64,000 nt of DNA from a virus: the IMG/VR virus record IMGVR_UViG_3300046467_002136, positions 50,038 through 114,037 of that record. One strand, 5' to 3'. Positions within the stretch are counted from its first letter, which is position 1, and each line of letters opens with the position of its first letter. Positions 1 through 8,299 of the stretch are shown here, piece after piece. Position numbers and translations under genes: made by a program. The notes under the pieces are model-generated. The model did not search any database and was not told where the DNA came from. It saw nothing but the letters and a program-made list of their open reading frames with translations.

Positions 1-1231
1 CGTTCCGACCGTCGATTACCGCGAAGATCAAATCTTCTAGAGCCACATTTGCTTCTGTCACCACACCGTTGACCGTGTCCTGGCCGGTGATGTAGCGGAA
101 GTTCGTGGTGTCTCCCGACAGAGAGCGGGCTCCGTAAACTCGAAGCGAACCGTTGATCACTCTCAGTGCATTCACGAGAGCTACGTCTAGGGAGTCACCA
201 GAGATCTGATCGACTTCCAGCTCTGGGGAAACGACCCAGCGGGCGTTCGAAATGATTCCTGCACCTGCTTGCTGTGGGCCAACCTGATTGTGTGCCCGCG
301 AGCGTGTCGCCGCCACATAGCCATCCGGTGGGATCAAGCGAGTCACACCTGCTGTTGAGGTGGGGACGTTGATCCAAGGGAAGTAGCCAGCGGCATGTTC
401 CGTGTTGGTTTCACTCGCCGTAATCAGCTCAGACCATGTTTCAGCCTGAGCGACCGTCTGCGAAGCTGCCGGATGCAAGATGGCGATCCGGTTGTAGGTG
501 TTGGCGTGAACGATGAGAGCCTGATAAGTCGCTGTTGCCGAAGACTCTGGGTTTGATACGCAACCTGTGCCGTAAGCATGGTTGAACAGGGTCAACGCTG
601 CAGCGTGGCTTGAAGTCGTGATGGCCGCACGGTCATCCGTAGAAGCTGTAGTGCCGCCAGAGGGCTGATCCGAATAGGTCAGTGCCGTAGATCCGTGATT
701 GCCCGGAAGGTTGGTTCCCAAACTTGAAGCCGTCACATACTTCGATGCGACTGAGCTGCCGTTAATCTTGCCGATAACCTGATCCACTGTGGTGCAGTTG
801 CCCGAATTAAACACCTGAACGTTGTAGTAGAGAAGCTTAACAATGACGCTATTAGCGACAGTTCCTGCTTCAACGGTGAAGGTCATGTTTGCGGACCAGT
901 CGCCCGGCCCTACAGCGGTTAGCTGCATTGAGTCACCCGCAGAGCTATCGAGGAGCTTATATTTGCCCTCAGTGGCTGATGCACCGACAACGCGAACGAC
1001 ATAACACTGAGTGCCGCCCTCTTCAAAGAAGGTTTCTACAGTCGGATGCAAATACGCGTAAGACTGGTATCCACCATACTGTGATTCGAAGTCAGCAATG
1101 CTGGTGACCAGTGTGGCCTTTTCTTCAGGCCCTCTCAGAGCCAGACCGACAAAAAATGCTTGCGACGAATCGCGAATCGTGTCAGCTGATGGACCCGTTC
1201 TAACTGCTGTGGTAATAACTACGCCAGGCAT
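1..1231 (-). CDS. Phage tail sheath protein (partial, runs off left edge)
   Basis: The reading frame is open on the minus strand from an ATG at 1231 to the window edge, giving about 410 residues with no stop. The N-terminus (MPGVVITTAVRTGPS) and the segment FEEGGTQCYVVRVVG near residue 80 are typical of contractile-tail sheath subunits, where a beta-rich N-terminal domain ends in a G-x-x-C-Y-V-V-R-V strand. Sheath subunits polymerise around the tail tube and contract on infection, so this gene makes the phage a myovirus. A GGAAGG ribosome-binding site precedes the start. The C-terminal domain lies outside the window. It is the last gene in the window of the leftward structural block, after the head-tail joining genes. 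Confidence 0.9.
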   Translation of the reverse strand, partial: MPGVVITTAVRTGPSADTIRDSSQAFFVGLALRGPEEKATLVTSIADFESQYGGYQSYAYLHPTVETFFEEGGTQCYVVRVVGASATEGKYKLLDSSAGDSMQLTAVGPGDWSANMTFTVEAGTVANSVIVKLLYYNVQVFNSGNCTTVDQVIGKINGSSVASKYVTASSLGTNLPGNHGSTALTYSDQPSGGTTASTDDRAAITTSSHAAALTLFNHAYGTGCVSNPESSATATYQALIVHANTYNRIAILHPAASQTVAQAETWSELITASETNTEHAAGYFPWINVPTSTAGVTRLIPPDGYVAATRSRAHNQVGPQQAGAGIISNARWVVSPELEVDQISGDSLDVALVNALRVINGSLRVYGARSLSGDTTNFRYITGQDTVNGVVTEANVALEDLIFAVIDGRN

Positions 1232-1299
1232 AAGACCTTCCCGTTCCTAATTGGAGCTTCCGGGTACCGGAGCCACCTTGTTAATTCTACAAAACGCTT

Positions 1300-1330
1300 C
1301 CGCGTATTTGTGTAACTGTTGACTATAGAT
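1300..1330 (-). promoter_or_regulatory. Candidate promoter upstream of tail sheath
   Basis: The 143-nt gap between the sheath start and the next gene is AT-rich. On the minus strand it holds TATAGT (complement of 1322-1327), a good -10, about 90 nt before the sheath ATG. No clear -35 is visible 17 bp upstream. A separately transcribed, abundant sheath mRNA with a long leader would fit, but this is inference. Confidence 0.3.
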
Positions 1331-1374
1331 TATCAGACCAGAAGCTTTCTCTAGTGAGACTTTACAGTATGTAC

Positions 1375-1737
1375 TCACTTTGCTTCTCGTTCCCATTCAG
1401 TGCCGTCCTGTACAAGACCGTCACCATCACCATCTCTGGCATCAGGGTTGTATCCAGTAGCTTTAGTTGACGCGGCAGGTGGTGCCTTTTTCTTGGGGGA
1501 AGATTTTTTCGGAGAGCCGCCACTAATGAGGTTTAAAAGCCCGGCCTCTACTAATTTCTCTAAAATAGGGTTGCTTTCTGACACGCACCCGAAATGACCG
1601 ATGGGAACCGTGTGTCCTAGCTCGTCTATTTCGCGAATAGCGAGACCCATGTTGTAGACGACAACGTCGCCAGCCTTAACGTGGGCATCCGCTTTGTCGC
1701 GGTGCATGCTGTCAAACACATTAAATGAAATAGCCAT
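1375..1737 (-). CDS. Small protein ending in a basic patch plus DGDGDG (Excalibur-like) motif
   Basis: The 120-residue protein has an N-terminal domain of about 72 residues that I do not recognise, then a Pro/Lys-rich linker (SPKKSSPKKKAPP), then a C-terminal DARDGDGDGLVQDGTEWERE. The last motif fits DxDxDGxxxE, the acidic loop of Excalibur/EF-hand-like calcium-binding sites, with Gln where Excalibur has Cys. The same basic-patch-plus-DGDGDG unit recurs in four giant plus-strand proteins of this window (near 16511, 29521, 36160 and 41115), so this small gene is a stand-alone carrier of the module. It sits between sheath and joining genes, which suggests a virion component. Function unknown. 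Confidence 0.75.
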   Translation of the reverse strand: MAISFNVFDSMHRDKADAHVKAGDVVVYNMGLAIREIDELGHTVPIGHFGCVSESNPILEKLVEAGLLNLISGGSPKKSSPKKKAPPAASTKATGYNPDARDGDGDGLVQDGTEWEREAK

Positions 1738-1751
1738 ACCTTGATTGTACC

Positions 1752-2012
1752 TTATCCTTTGTGAAGCATATGTCCAATAGCGTCAAACTGGGCAATAACC
1801 TCTAAATGATCTGCAGCGAGTGCTCCAGAAATTAATTCTGTGTTGAGACACATCATATTACCTAATGGTTCTATTCTGTGACCACAACAACTACAAGTCT
1901 CAATTGTGTGTTGTGCTTTACTATGAACAACAATGCAGTTGGATCTTTCATAATCCATAGATATGGCATCAGCTGCACCACGCGGAACGGTTTGGCATAA
2001 ACAGCAACTCAT
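1752..2012 (-). CDS. Small Cys/His-rich protein, putative zinc binder
   Basis: This 86-residue protein has Cys pairs at its N-terminus (CCLC) and in the middle (CSCCGHR), so it probably binds a metal ion. It overlaps the upstream tail-terminator-like gene by 4 nt (start at 2012, stop at 2009), which argues for translational coupling and a real gene. I recognise no family. It may be a small tail or assembly factor because of its position, but nothing in the sequence shows that. Confidence 0.6.
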   Translation of the reverse strand: MSCCLCQTVPRGAADAISMDYERSNCIVVHSKAQHTIETCSCCGHRIEPLGNMMCLNTELISGALAADHLEVIAQFDAIGHMLHKG

Positions 2013-2668
2013 TCAGACGAACCTCCGGTAGTTGTGTATCCAAGGTTTGTTGGCAAATCAAGAGAGGTATCGCCGACACCTACATTCTTGACACCGATCT
2101 GGATGCCCTCTTCTTTGACCGTGCCGAGCTTGGTTCTGGAAACAACTTCATTGATGCCCATGGTGTAGCCGATATACGAACCAGCCATGACTCGATCACC
2201 TTTTACTAGTGTCAGGTCAGAAAACTCTTCACGCATCGTCGATTCGTCGATTTCTACTTTCCATGTGTCTCGCGCGTCTGTTGCTTTAAGACAGGGTCGA
2301 TCAAGAAGGGCAGCTCTAGTCACGGTTGTTAACCGATCGCGCATATAGGTCACAGCCTCAGAACCATTTGCTTTGGCCCAAATATAAGTACGCATTGTGT
2401 AATTAACTCGATACTCGGGTTCTGATGGTGTATCTGATGACCAGCCAAGTCTTTCCATATTTGCAGTCGATATGGCGACGGTAATAATCATTGGCCAAGC
2501 ATCGATAGCAACTGGTTCAAAAGTCAGAAATTTCAAAGGGTCAGGCAAAGTGGCACTGTCGACACCCCAACCGTTTCTGTATTCGACAAGACGAACAGGA
2601 AGATCCGTTTTTAAGAAATCGTTTACATAGCTCTTGGCGAACTGTGCACCATGCATAAGGTCTGCCAT
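2009..2668 (-). CDS. Probable tail terminator / head-tail joining protein
   Basis: A 219-residue protein with no signal peptide or membrane segment. It follows an adaptor-like and a tail-completion-like gene and precedes the sheath, the usual place of the tail terminator that caps the tail tube and sheath. Its start ATG overlaps the upstream stop (TAATG), a coupling signal. The composition (mixed alpha/beta with RMRTYIWAK-type strands) suits that role, but no diagnostic motif is visible and the assignment rests mainly on gene order. Confidence 0.55.
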   Translation of the reverse strand: MADLMHGAQFAKSYVNDFLKTDLPVRLVEYRNGWGVDSATLPDPLKFLTFEPVAIDAWPMIITVAISTANMERLGWSSDTPSEPEYRVNYTMRTYIWAKANGSEAVTYMRDRLTTVTRAALLDRPCLKATDARDTWKVEIDESTMREEFSDLTLVKGDRVMAGSYIGYTMGINEVVSRTKLGTVKEEGIQIGVKNVGVGDTSLDLPTNLGYTTTGGSSE

Positions 2669-3183
2669 TAGAGACTACCTTCTAATGCTTCGCGGCCTTC
2701 CGACATGTAGTCAACGGCCCATTTGCCCCAGCGGATATGAGCCTCATACGGTTCAAAAATAATTTGCCGCTTCGGCATCTTGCTCGTTCCCATTTGATGA
2801 AATTTTGCCCATTCGATATCTGTTCCAAAAACTGCTCGTTTGGCATGAATCTCGTTTGGATTTCCCCTCAAGCTCGACAAACTATTAAATAACCGACCCG
2901 TCTGTATGAGTGTCGTAGCTCCAGGAAAGCGAGCTGCTTTCCACGAGCCATACTGGGCGTCCAAAGGTGCCCAACCCCCTACGGGTAGTCCATTTGACGT
3001 GAAGTTTTTTGCCCAGTGCTGTTCTAGATCATCACGAATGCGTTCGAAAACTGGACCAAAGTCTCTGGCACGTCGTTGTACACCATTGATTTCTCGTTTG
3101 AGAGGTTGGGTATTGAACTTGGTGTCAAACTCAATTTGAACACCTTTTGCCCGCCGCGCTCTTTGGAGTGTTCGAAATGCCAT
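2668..3183 (-). CDS. Phage virion morphogenesis (tail completion) protein
   Basis: The 171-residue product resembles the virion-morphogenesis/tail-completion family (Mu gpG / P2 gpS type). The C-terminal half contains LIQTGRLFNSLSS followed by VFGTDIEWAKFHQMGTSKMP and RQIIFEP, the family's hallmark order. These proteins join the finished tail to the head. A longer frame extends upstream to 3297 inside the previous gene. I prefer the ATG at 3183, one base after the upstream stop, because that gives normal spacing and a compact family-like N-terminus. Confidence 0.75.
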   Translation of the reverse strand: MAFRTLQRARRAKGVQIEFDTKFNTQPLKREINGVQRRARDFGPVFERIRDDLEQHWAKNFTSNGLPVGGWAPLDAQYGSWKAARFPGATTLIQTGRLFNSLSSLRGNPNEIHAKRAVFGTDIEWAKFHQMGTSKMPKRQIIFEPYEAHIRWGKWAVDYMSEGREALEGSL

Positions 3184-3184
3184 G

Positions 3185-3820
3185 TTAAGCCACCCGAATT
3201 CGGCGATGTCGTTTGACCGCCAATAACTCCCTATCTGTAAACCCTGTTTCCATAGGGCCGATATTTCGAGGTTCGAGATCTTTGATGCCGACAACATCGT
3301 CGTGCATGTTCTGCATCTCTCTCGAAGCTGCCCTAAGAATCATCAACCTGAAAGTAGGAATACTGGCACCGGCAAGACCGGCATTATAGGTAACTGTCAA
3401 CTTGTCGTTTGCGCCGCCACGATAAACATCTACGCCGTACCGACGTGCAACATATTCAGTTCCGGCAGTCAAAGTCTCGGCGGCACTTCCGGGAGTTACA
3501 GGAGTAAGAACGATACTCGCAATCGAGTTAACAGGGCTCTCTCGTAAATATAGTGTTGCTGGAGGATCTGTATACGAAAGAATGCCGCTTGTGTTCGAGT
3601 CGAGTTTGTTATCGTAGAAGAATGAAGTTTCAGGCATGCCCAAATGATTCGAATCGAGAATGTAATCCTCGGTAAAATTGGCTGCTTCAATCTTGCGCCC
3701 TAAAAAAGTTTCTAGTTCTGATTGAAGACCGCTGAGAATAATGTCAGCAGCGTCTTGTTGACGTAAACTGAACTCAATATCCATGTAGGTTTTAAGATTG
3801 GCACGAGTTACTAGAGCCAT
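3185..3820 (-). CDS. Head-tail adaptor (head completion) protein
   Basis: A 211-residue protein starting MALVTRANLKTYMDIEF with a helical N-terminus, a central beta-rich part (ILSYTDPPATLYLRESPVNSI), the segment VTYNAGLAG and a helical C-terminus. This is the pattern of HK97 gp6 / SPP1 gp15-type adaptors that dock on the portal. 'LTVTYNAG(L/Y)' is common in the family. It is directly upstream of the tail-completion gene, as in many phages. The last residues are strongly basic (KRHRRIRVA). Confidence 0.7.
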   Translation of the reverse strand: MALVTRANLKTYMDIEFSLRQQDAADIILSGLQSELETFLGRKIEAANFTEDYILDSNHLGMPETSFFYDNKLDSNTSGILSYTDPPATLYLRESPVNSIASIVLTPVTPGSAAETLTAGTEYVARRYGVDVYRGGANDKLTVTYNAGLAGASIPTFRLMILRAASREMQNMHDDVVGIKDLEPRNIGPMETGFTDRELLAVKRHRRIRVA

Positions 3821-3832
3821 GGTGGCAGGCTC

Positions 3833-4012
3833 CTATCTAATTACACGCGGACGGCGCCTACGGCCTCTGCGGATAATGTCACGCACGCGCTCATTGGCTA
3901 TACGTCCACGACCACGGCGAGCTTCACGGCCACGCAAAAGAGAGCGAATGCTGCGGCGAATTCGCCCAGCTCGCCGAAAGTCAAATTCGCGTTCTTTACC
4001 GGGTGAGGGCAT
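3833..4012 (-). CDS. Small arginine-rich basic protein
   Basis: From the ATG at 4012 the frame encodes 59 residues, roughly a third Arg (RRAGRIRRSIRSLLRGRE, RRGRRRRPRVIR). Such a protein probably binds nucleic acid. A longer frame to 4057 exists, but AGGAAGG lies about 9 nt before the 4012 ATG and favours that start. It sits 12 nt upstream of the adaptor gene. It could be a DNA-condensing virion protein or a packaging accessory. No family recognised. Confidence 0.5.
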   Translation of the reverse strand: MPSPGKEREFDFRRAGRIRRSIRSLLRGREARRGRGRIANERVRDIIRRGRRRRPRVIR

Positions 4013-4087
4013 ATAACGGCACCTTCCTAGATGGAATCTAGTTCTAGTGTAGCGCACTAGGCCCTTACACTATATACCCGTTAATTG

Positions 4088-4654
4088 TTACCTATCGGCG
4101 TTAGGAGGTTTTTCTGTTGCGACTTCTTTTTTGTCGACAGTTCCGGGCGGAGCTTCCACTGGAACCCATGCCATCGAATAACGATGATTCGGAACTTTTC
4201 GGTGCTTAATGATCGAGCCATCCAGCATCAATTCTAATTCATCGCCCTTCATACAAAAACGAGCCACGAAATCTTCTACCGAAAACGCCTTAGATCTTTT
4301 CAGTTGTTTTACAATTCGAGATAGTTTATGAGCAACCATGTTCCCACGACCACGATTCAATTGAATGTGTAAGGCCATAGCCTCAGTTTCGCCACAATCA
4401 ATCACATGAACAGGTACGCCATCAGCAAACCGTTCTGACAGGTGTTTATTACCCCTGATTGCTCGCAGCCGCTGAGAGCCGTCAATTACGTTCATGCCGT
4501 CCTTCTGAACAACAAGTGGGGAAAGCACCCCATAATCCATTAGGGCCGCTGTCAGGACCAACAAATCCGGTCTAAGGATATATGTGGCATTCCACTCTGG
4601 AATATTGAGCTCCTCGTAATCCCGAACCCACATCGTGTATTGCTCTGCACTCAT
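4088..4654 (-). CDS. ParB/sulfiredoxin-fold protein (IbrB-like)
   Basis: The 188-residue protein has a ParB-like N-terminal domain: LRPDLLVLTAALMDYGVLSPLVV, then the signature VIDGSQRLRAI (DGxxR) at about residues 56-66, and a helical C-terminal part. ParB-fold domains of this type occur as nucleases, NTPases or adaptor subunits. It overlaps the PAPS-reductase-like gene by 4 nt. The pairing matches the known IbrA (PAPS-reductase-family) / IbrB (ParB-like) pairs of enterobacterial genomes and many phages, whose biochemical role is unclear. A second ParB-like gene lies on the other side of the reductase gene. Confidence 0.75.
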   Translation of the reverse strand: MSAEQYTMWVRDYEELNIPEWNATYILRPDLLVLTAALMDYGVLSPLVVQKDGMNVIDGSQRLRAIRGNKHLSERFADGVPVHVIDCGETEAMALHIQLNRGRGNMVAHKLSRIVKQLKRSKAFSVEDFVARFCMKGDELELMLDGSIIKHRKVPNHRYSMAWVPVEAPPGTVDKKEVATEKPPNADR

Positions 4655-5778
4655 GAGGCTTCCTCCGCTGCTTTCTGCCTCACTGTGTAGGCTCTGGTTT
4701 TTGGCCCCACGGGGGAGGCCGAAGTCGTGGTGAGTTCATTAAGTAGGAGATTCCTGATCAACCAATTTATTGGATACGAATGCGGATCTAAAGCATGCTT
4801 CTTCCTAAATTCAGCTGCATATGCCTTAGCCCTTCGAGCTTTTGAATCACCGATCATATAATCATCAATTACGTCGGTTACCCCGTCCCAACCTTCCTCA
4901 GCATAATTGTTGATCAGTTGTTCGATGTCGAAGTCCTTCCACCAGCGGCGCTGGGCGTCGATCTGGGGGAAACATTCATACAACCGATCATAAAATTCTG
5001 GTTCGGTGGCGACCACGTCACCAATGCGTCGAATCGCAACAGAGTGAAGTGGTATCCCGACCCGAGTATTTGAACCGGTTAATGCTGCCCTGTCGTAATA
5101 CTCGCAATAGGGGGCATTGTGTTCTTCAGTAATGAATTTGAATACATCGTTGACATTCCAGTCGTAGATGACTTTCGCAAACTTCAGAGGTGTTCCACGT
5201 TTTATACCGAAGGGTGTGACGATGTAGTTCTCGTGCAACTTTTGGACCAAGGATCGATAACGAATCATCGACTCAGCAGCCCGGACACCAGTAATGAAAG
5301 CAACGCTTCCTTGCTTCCCTTGCATCGTGTAAAAATCAACAGCTTCAGGTAGGGGTTGACCCCCTTCTAGCCCAAACGATTTTGCGCTAATCGCATCTTC
5401 CGGCATTTCGCGCACCCATCGTCCTGCCTGTTCCCGATATTCCCCCCATAACACCACAGGTTGTCGTCTGCCTAGAACCCAGACTTCTCCGCCGTAGGGA
5501 AGGCAATACCATTCCATGTCGATCCAATCGAAATTTCTGACCATTTCGACATATTCAAGAACGAGGGGACTTACCATCTCTTCATCCCTGAATATAACTT
5601 TGACTGGACCTAGGCCACGTTCTTCGTGTACCTCTTTAGCCAGATAGAGAACAGCGGTGCTGTCCTTGCCTCCAGAAAATTGAATACAGACGGTATCGAA
5701 AGTATCGTAGACATGACGTATCCGCTGACGAGCGGCTTCAAGACATGTGATGTCTAAAAACATCCGCTGACGAGTCAT
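4651..5778 (-). CDS. PAPS reductase family (adenine nucleotide alpha-hydrolase) protein, IbrA-like
   Basis: A 375-residue protein with the PP-loop SGGKDST at residues 35-41 following FDTVCIQF, as in PAPS reductases, DndC and IbrA. Large tryptophan-rich central and C-terminal regions (RRWWKDFD, DYMIGDSKARRAKAYAAEF) are shared by the phage/IbrA branch rather than by true sulfate-assimilation enzymes. The PP-loop binds and hydrolyses ATP or a related nucleotide between alpha and beta phosphates. It overlaps ParB-like genes by 4 nt on both sides. The trio could modify DNA, modify protein or counter host defence; the sequence does not decide. Confidence 0.85.
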   Translation of the reverse strand: MTRQRMFLDITCLEAARQRIRHVYDTFDTVCIQFSGGKDSTAVLYLAKEVHEERGLGPVKVIFRDEEMVSPLVLEYVEMVRNFDWIDMEWYCLPYGGEVWVLGRRQPVVLWGEYREQAGRWVREMPEDAISAKSFGLEGGQPLPEAVDFYTMQGKQGSVAFITGVRAAESMIRYRSLVQKLHENYIVTPFGIKRGTPLKFAKVIYDWNVNDVFKFITEEHNAPYCEYYDRAALTGSNTRVGIPLHSVAIRRIGDVVATEPEFYDRLYECFPQIDAQRRWWKDFDIEQLINNYAEEGWDGVTDVIDDYMIGDSKARRAKAYAAEFRKKHALDPHSYPINWLIRNLLLNELTTTSASPVGPKTRAYTVRQKAAEEAS

Positions 5779-6563
5779 AGTTCTGAATGCGCCTCGACAA
5801 ATGACATCAACTTCTCCGCAGTTGTGTCGCCCTCATAAGCCGGTTGCCCACGAAGCCATCGCACGAAGGTGTACCAATCTTTCTGCTGGGCGGGATCATC
5901 GAAAACCAAGGTGTACTGAACAACTGCTTTGCTTAACCCGCCCTGAGGCGTAACCGTGCTGCCCTGAATGGCAATATCGTTATGGTCAACGCTGTCGTCG
6001 GCGACAATCCTTCGTTCCCCATCCTCGCCATCCTGCACTAAAGCATCTAACGCATTGTCCATCCTGTCGATCAGAGATGGACGAGTAAATGTTGTGGTGC
6101 CGCCCTCTCTGTCAGCGGCAATTTCTGCCTGCTCTTCATAGAGGGAAATCTCGAAGTCGTCCCATGCCAAGTCACTCATGAGGTCGCCATACTCGTCAAC
6201 AACGCTCAGAATCATGTCAACGGCCTTGGTATTGTCCGTATGACCCAACTCCATTGTCCGGTTGTCGGCGAGTGCAAAAGCAACAGCCCGTTTGTCATCT
6301 CCGTCAAAAGGCACAGCAGCAATATGAGTCCAACCAAGTTTCTTAGCTGCTTCGACCTGATGGTTGCCAGCGATCACCGTGGCCTTATCGTTTTCGTTCA
6401 AACGAATCACGATGGGCTTCACTTGACCAAACTCATCGTATGACGCAGCAATCGCTTCAACATTTCCAACTCTTGGATTGTTGACAAGGGGCTGCAGGTC
6501 ACTCAACGGAATAAGTAGCTCGGTGAGGGACTCGTGGACTTTATGGTTGTTCTCCATGGTCAT
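5775..6563 (-). CDS. ParB-like nuclease domain protein
   Basis: The 262-residue protein opens with a classical ParB-like domain: LIPLSDLQPLVNNPRV (residues about 16-31), IAASYDEFGQVKPIVI, then VIAGNHQVEAAKKLGW with the GNHQ variant of the usual G-H/N-R box, and a VPFDGDDKRAVAFALADNRT segment. The C-terminal half is acidic and unrecognised. This full-length domain occurs widely in phages next to methyltransferases or PAPS-reductase-like proteins. It overlaps neighbours by 4 nt on each side and is part of the leftward operon. Confidence 0.85.
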   Translation of the reverse strand: MTMENNHKVHESLTELLIPLSDLQPLVNNPRVGNVEAIAASYDEFGQVKPIVIRLNENDKATVIAGNHQVEAAKKLGWTHIAAVPFDGDDKRAVAFALADNRTMELGHTDNTKAVDMILSVVDEYGDLMSDLAWDDFEISLYEEQAEIAADREGGTTTFTRPSLIDRMDNALDALVQDGEDGERRIVADDSVDHNDIAIQGSTVTPQGGLSKAVVQYTLVFDDPAQQKDWYTFVRWLRGQPAYEGDTTAEKLMSFVEAHSEL

Positions 6564-6898
6564 ACCTGTACCCGCACGTTGGCATTGAGGGTTCGCATCG
6601 CATCGATGGATGATCTTAAGGAGAGTAGCTTTTCCCGCTTCGATTTTAGTAGGGCTTCCGATATTTTGTACTCAAAGTGTTCGTCAGCCATTTTGTAGTC
6701 GGCCCAGGATTCCCGCTCCTTGATCGACCCCTTGGCAGACAGATACTCCTTAGCCCACGCCGACTTGTATCTTGCTTCTTTCTTAGCGTTGTCTTCAGCG
6801 AGGCTTTCGAAAGCTTCTGTTTCGTTTTCTAACTCGTCAAGGAAATGAAGCAGTCGTTGTTCGATCTCAACTTGGCTGATAGGGCCTCTAAAGTTCAT
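6560..6898 (-). CDS. Hypothetical coiled-coil protein
   Basis: 112 residues, charged and helix-rich (FLDELENETEAFESLAEDNAKKEARYKSA cut into heptad-like blocks, then ALLKSKREKLLSLRSSID), probably a coiled coil. Four-base overlaps with both neighbours place it in the operon. No family recognised. It may be a small structural or adaptor partner of the neighbouring ParB-like protein. Confidence 0.6.
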   Translation of the reverse strand: MNFRGPISQVEIEQRLLHFLDELENETEAFESLAEDNAKKEARYKSAWAKEYLSAKGSIKERESWADYKMADEHFEYKISEALLKSKREKLLSLRSSIDAMRTLNANVRVQV

Positions 6899-7767
6899 AA
6901 TATTCTTTCTTCAAAATAGGCTTCTACTTCAGCCAAGGTCGGAGTGTCCCAAAGCTCGCTCCTACCGTGAGCTACATCATATTTATATGTTCCGTAATAC
7001 TTGAAATCGTCGTGCAGCTTTGGCAGCCAGTGAGGCTGAGTCCATGTGGCCACGTCATCCGGTTCAGCGATGCGCACCGGAGTGTTGAGTCCGAAGAACC
7101 CTAAATAAGAAAGTCTTTCACCGGAAGTAACTGGCTTAACGGAGTGTGCAGCTATGTAATTGGCAGGAAAGTACATGCAATCACCAGTTGACAATCTGAC
7201 TGTGGTGTCTAGATATGGGAAGAAGAATTCACCGCCCTCGTAATCATCGTTGAGACCCGTCGCACAGGCAACAACCTGAGCGCCTTCTATCTGGTGAGAA
7301 GGCAACTCCCTTTTTCCATTATGTGAACTAAAGCTTGACGCCTGATCGTTGTGGGTGTCCATCCATTGCAAGTCGGTGTAGCTCAGGGCATATCCTCTGG
7401 TGCGCCACCAAAGTGTTTCCGCTAGCAACGGGTACTCCGTCATGTAATCAACCAAATACATGTATCGGAAGTCTTCTAAAACCCCCCACTCTAAATCGAT
7501 GTCCTCATCCGTATCCTGAGTCACCACTTCATGTATTCGTACCGGCTGCTGTGGGAGCATCGGCGTTTCAAGCTTGGCCCTGTCGCTGACGTAACGCTGC
7601 AGCATGGGCTCGATCGTCGTTACATCTCTATATATAACGACTCCCGGCGCAGGCGTTTCCTTCCGACCCAACCCCCATAGAGCTTCCTCCCAACAAGTTC
7701 TCGGGTGCATGATGGCGTCAATGAACTCTTCCACCTCGGGAGTGTAGGCATCCATTTTATTAGTCAT
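6895..7767 (-). CDS. 2-oxoglutarate/Fe(II)-dependent oxygenase (prolyl-4-hydroxylase type)
   Basis: The 290-residue protein carries the double-stranded beta-helix iron site: H139-N-D141 (HxD), the strand GLNDDYEGGEFFFPYL at 171-186, LSTGDCMYFPA at 192-202, distal H208 and R218 in HSVKPVTSGERLSY. These are the Fe ligands and the 2-oxoglutarate-binding Arg of the P4H-like family. Such enzymes hydroxylate protein side chains, nucleotides or DNA bases. It starts inside the end of the RuvC-like gene (8-nt overlap). The first 130 residues are a family-specific extension. The substrate cannot be read from sequence. Confidence 0.85.
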   Translation of the reverse strand: MTNKMDAYTPEVEEFIDAIMHPRTCWEEALWGLGRKETPAPGVVIYRDVTTIEPMLQRYVSDRAKLETPMLPQQPVRIHEVVTQDTDEDIDLEWGVLEDFRYMYLVDYMTEYPLLAETLWWRTRGYALSYTDLQWMDTHNDQASSFSSHNGKRELPSHQIEGAQVVACATGLNDDYEGGEFFFPYLDTTVRLSTGDCMYFPANYIAAHSVKPVTSGERLSYLGFFGLNTPVRIAEPDDVATWTQPHWLPKLHDDFKYYGTYKYDVAHGRSELWDTPTLAEVEAYFEERIL

Positions 7768-8299
7768 CGAATTTCCCTACCGCTCTTGACCAGTCGATGT
7801 TCTCCAAGGCTTCCAAGTGGTTCTTAGGCCATTCGTATTCCGAAGCATCAAAACGAGATCGACCCATTTGTTCGAGAATCCACGCATCACACATATCGTC
7901 GGCACCCTTGCCCTCCCAAACTAATCCAGTTCGGGCAGAGATTGCAGAGATGACTTCAACCTTTGACGCGTTTCCTCTTCCGGTTGCGAACTTGGCACGG
8001 CAGGTCGGAGGGATGTCTACGACGGTGTAGTTGTCCTCGTGCAGAGCAAGACGAATGACGCCACCCAGTTCTCCGATGGAATGAGCCTGACTCGCCCGCG
8101 AAGCAAACGAGTAGCCCTCAATCAAGACCACATCCGGGCGATGTTCCCGGCAGACGAGCATGACCTCATCCCTGATGGCCGCAAGCCGTTCCACACCCTT
8201 CTCCTTAACGGCGATTGCGCCCATGTCTTTGTCACAGGAATATCCCGTAGATGTAAGCGACAGGTCAAGACCCATAAACTTCATGGTTTTTTTCGCCAT
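7760..8299 (-). CDS. RuvC-like Holliday junction resolvase
   Basis: A 179-residue RNase H-fold protein: MGLDLSLTSTGYSCD near the N-terminus gives the first catalytic Asp, DVVLIEGYSFAS (residues about 57-68) gives the Glu, and GKGADDMCDAWILEQ gives the C-terminal Asp pair. This is the RuvC catalytic order. It would cut branched replication or recombination intermediates before packaging, fitting its place in the recombination operon. The ATG at 8284 would overlap the HNH stop as ATGA, like its neighbours, so it is an alternative start. The longer ATG at 8299 is given here. Confidence 0.8.
   Translation of the reverse strand: MAKKTMKFMGLDLSLTSTGYSCDKDMGAIAVKEKGVERLAAIRDEVMLVCREHRPDVVLIEGYSFASRASQAHSIGELGGVIRLALHEDNYTVVDIPPTCRAKFATGRGNASKVEVISAISARTGLVWEGKGADDMCDAWILEQMGRSRFDASEYEWPKNHLEALENIDWSRAVGKFDD

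Noticed and set aside
3184-3297. Extension of the tail-completion gene to a 209-residue frame
   Set aside because: It overlaps the adaptor gene by over 100 nt; the ATG at 3183 gives the normal family length and spacing.
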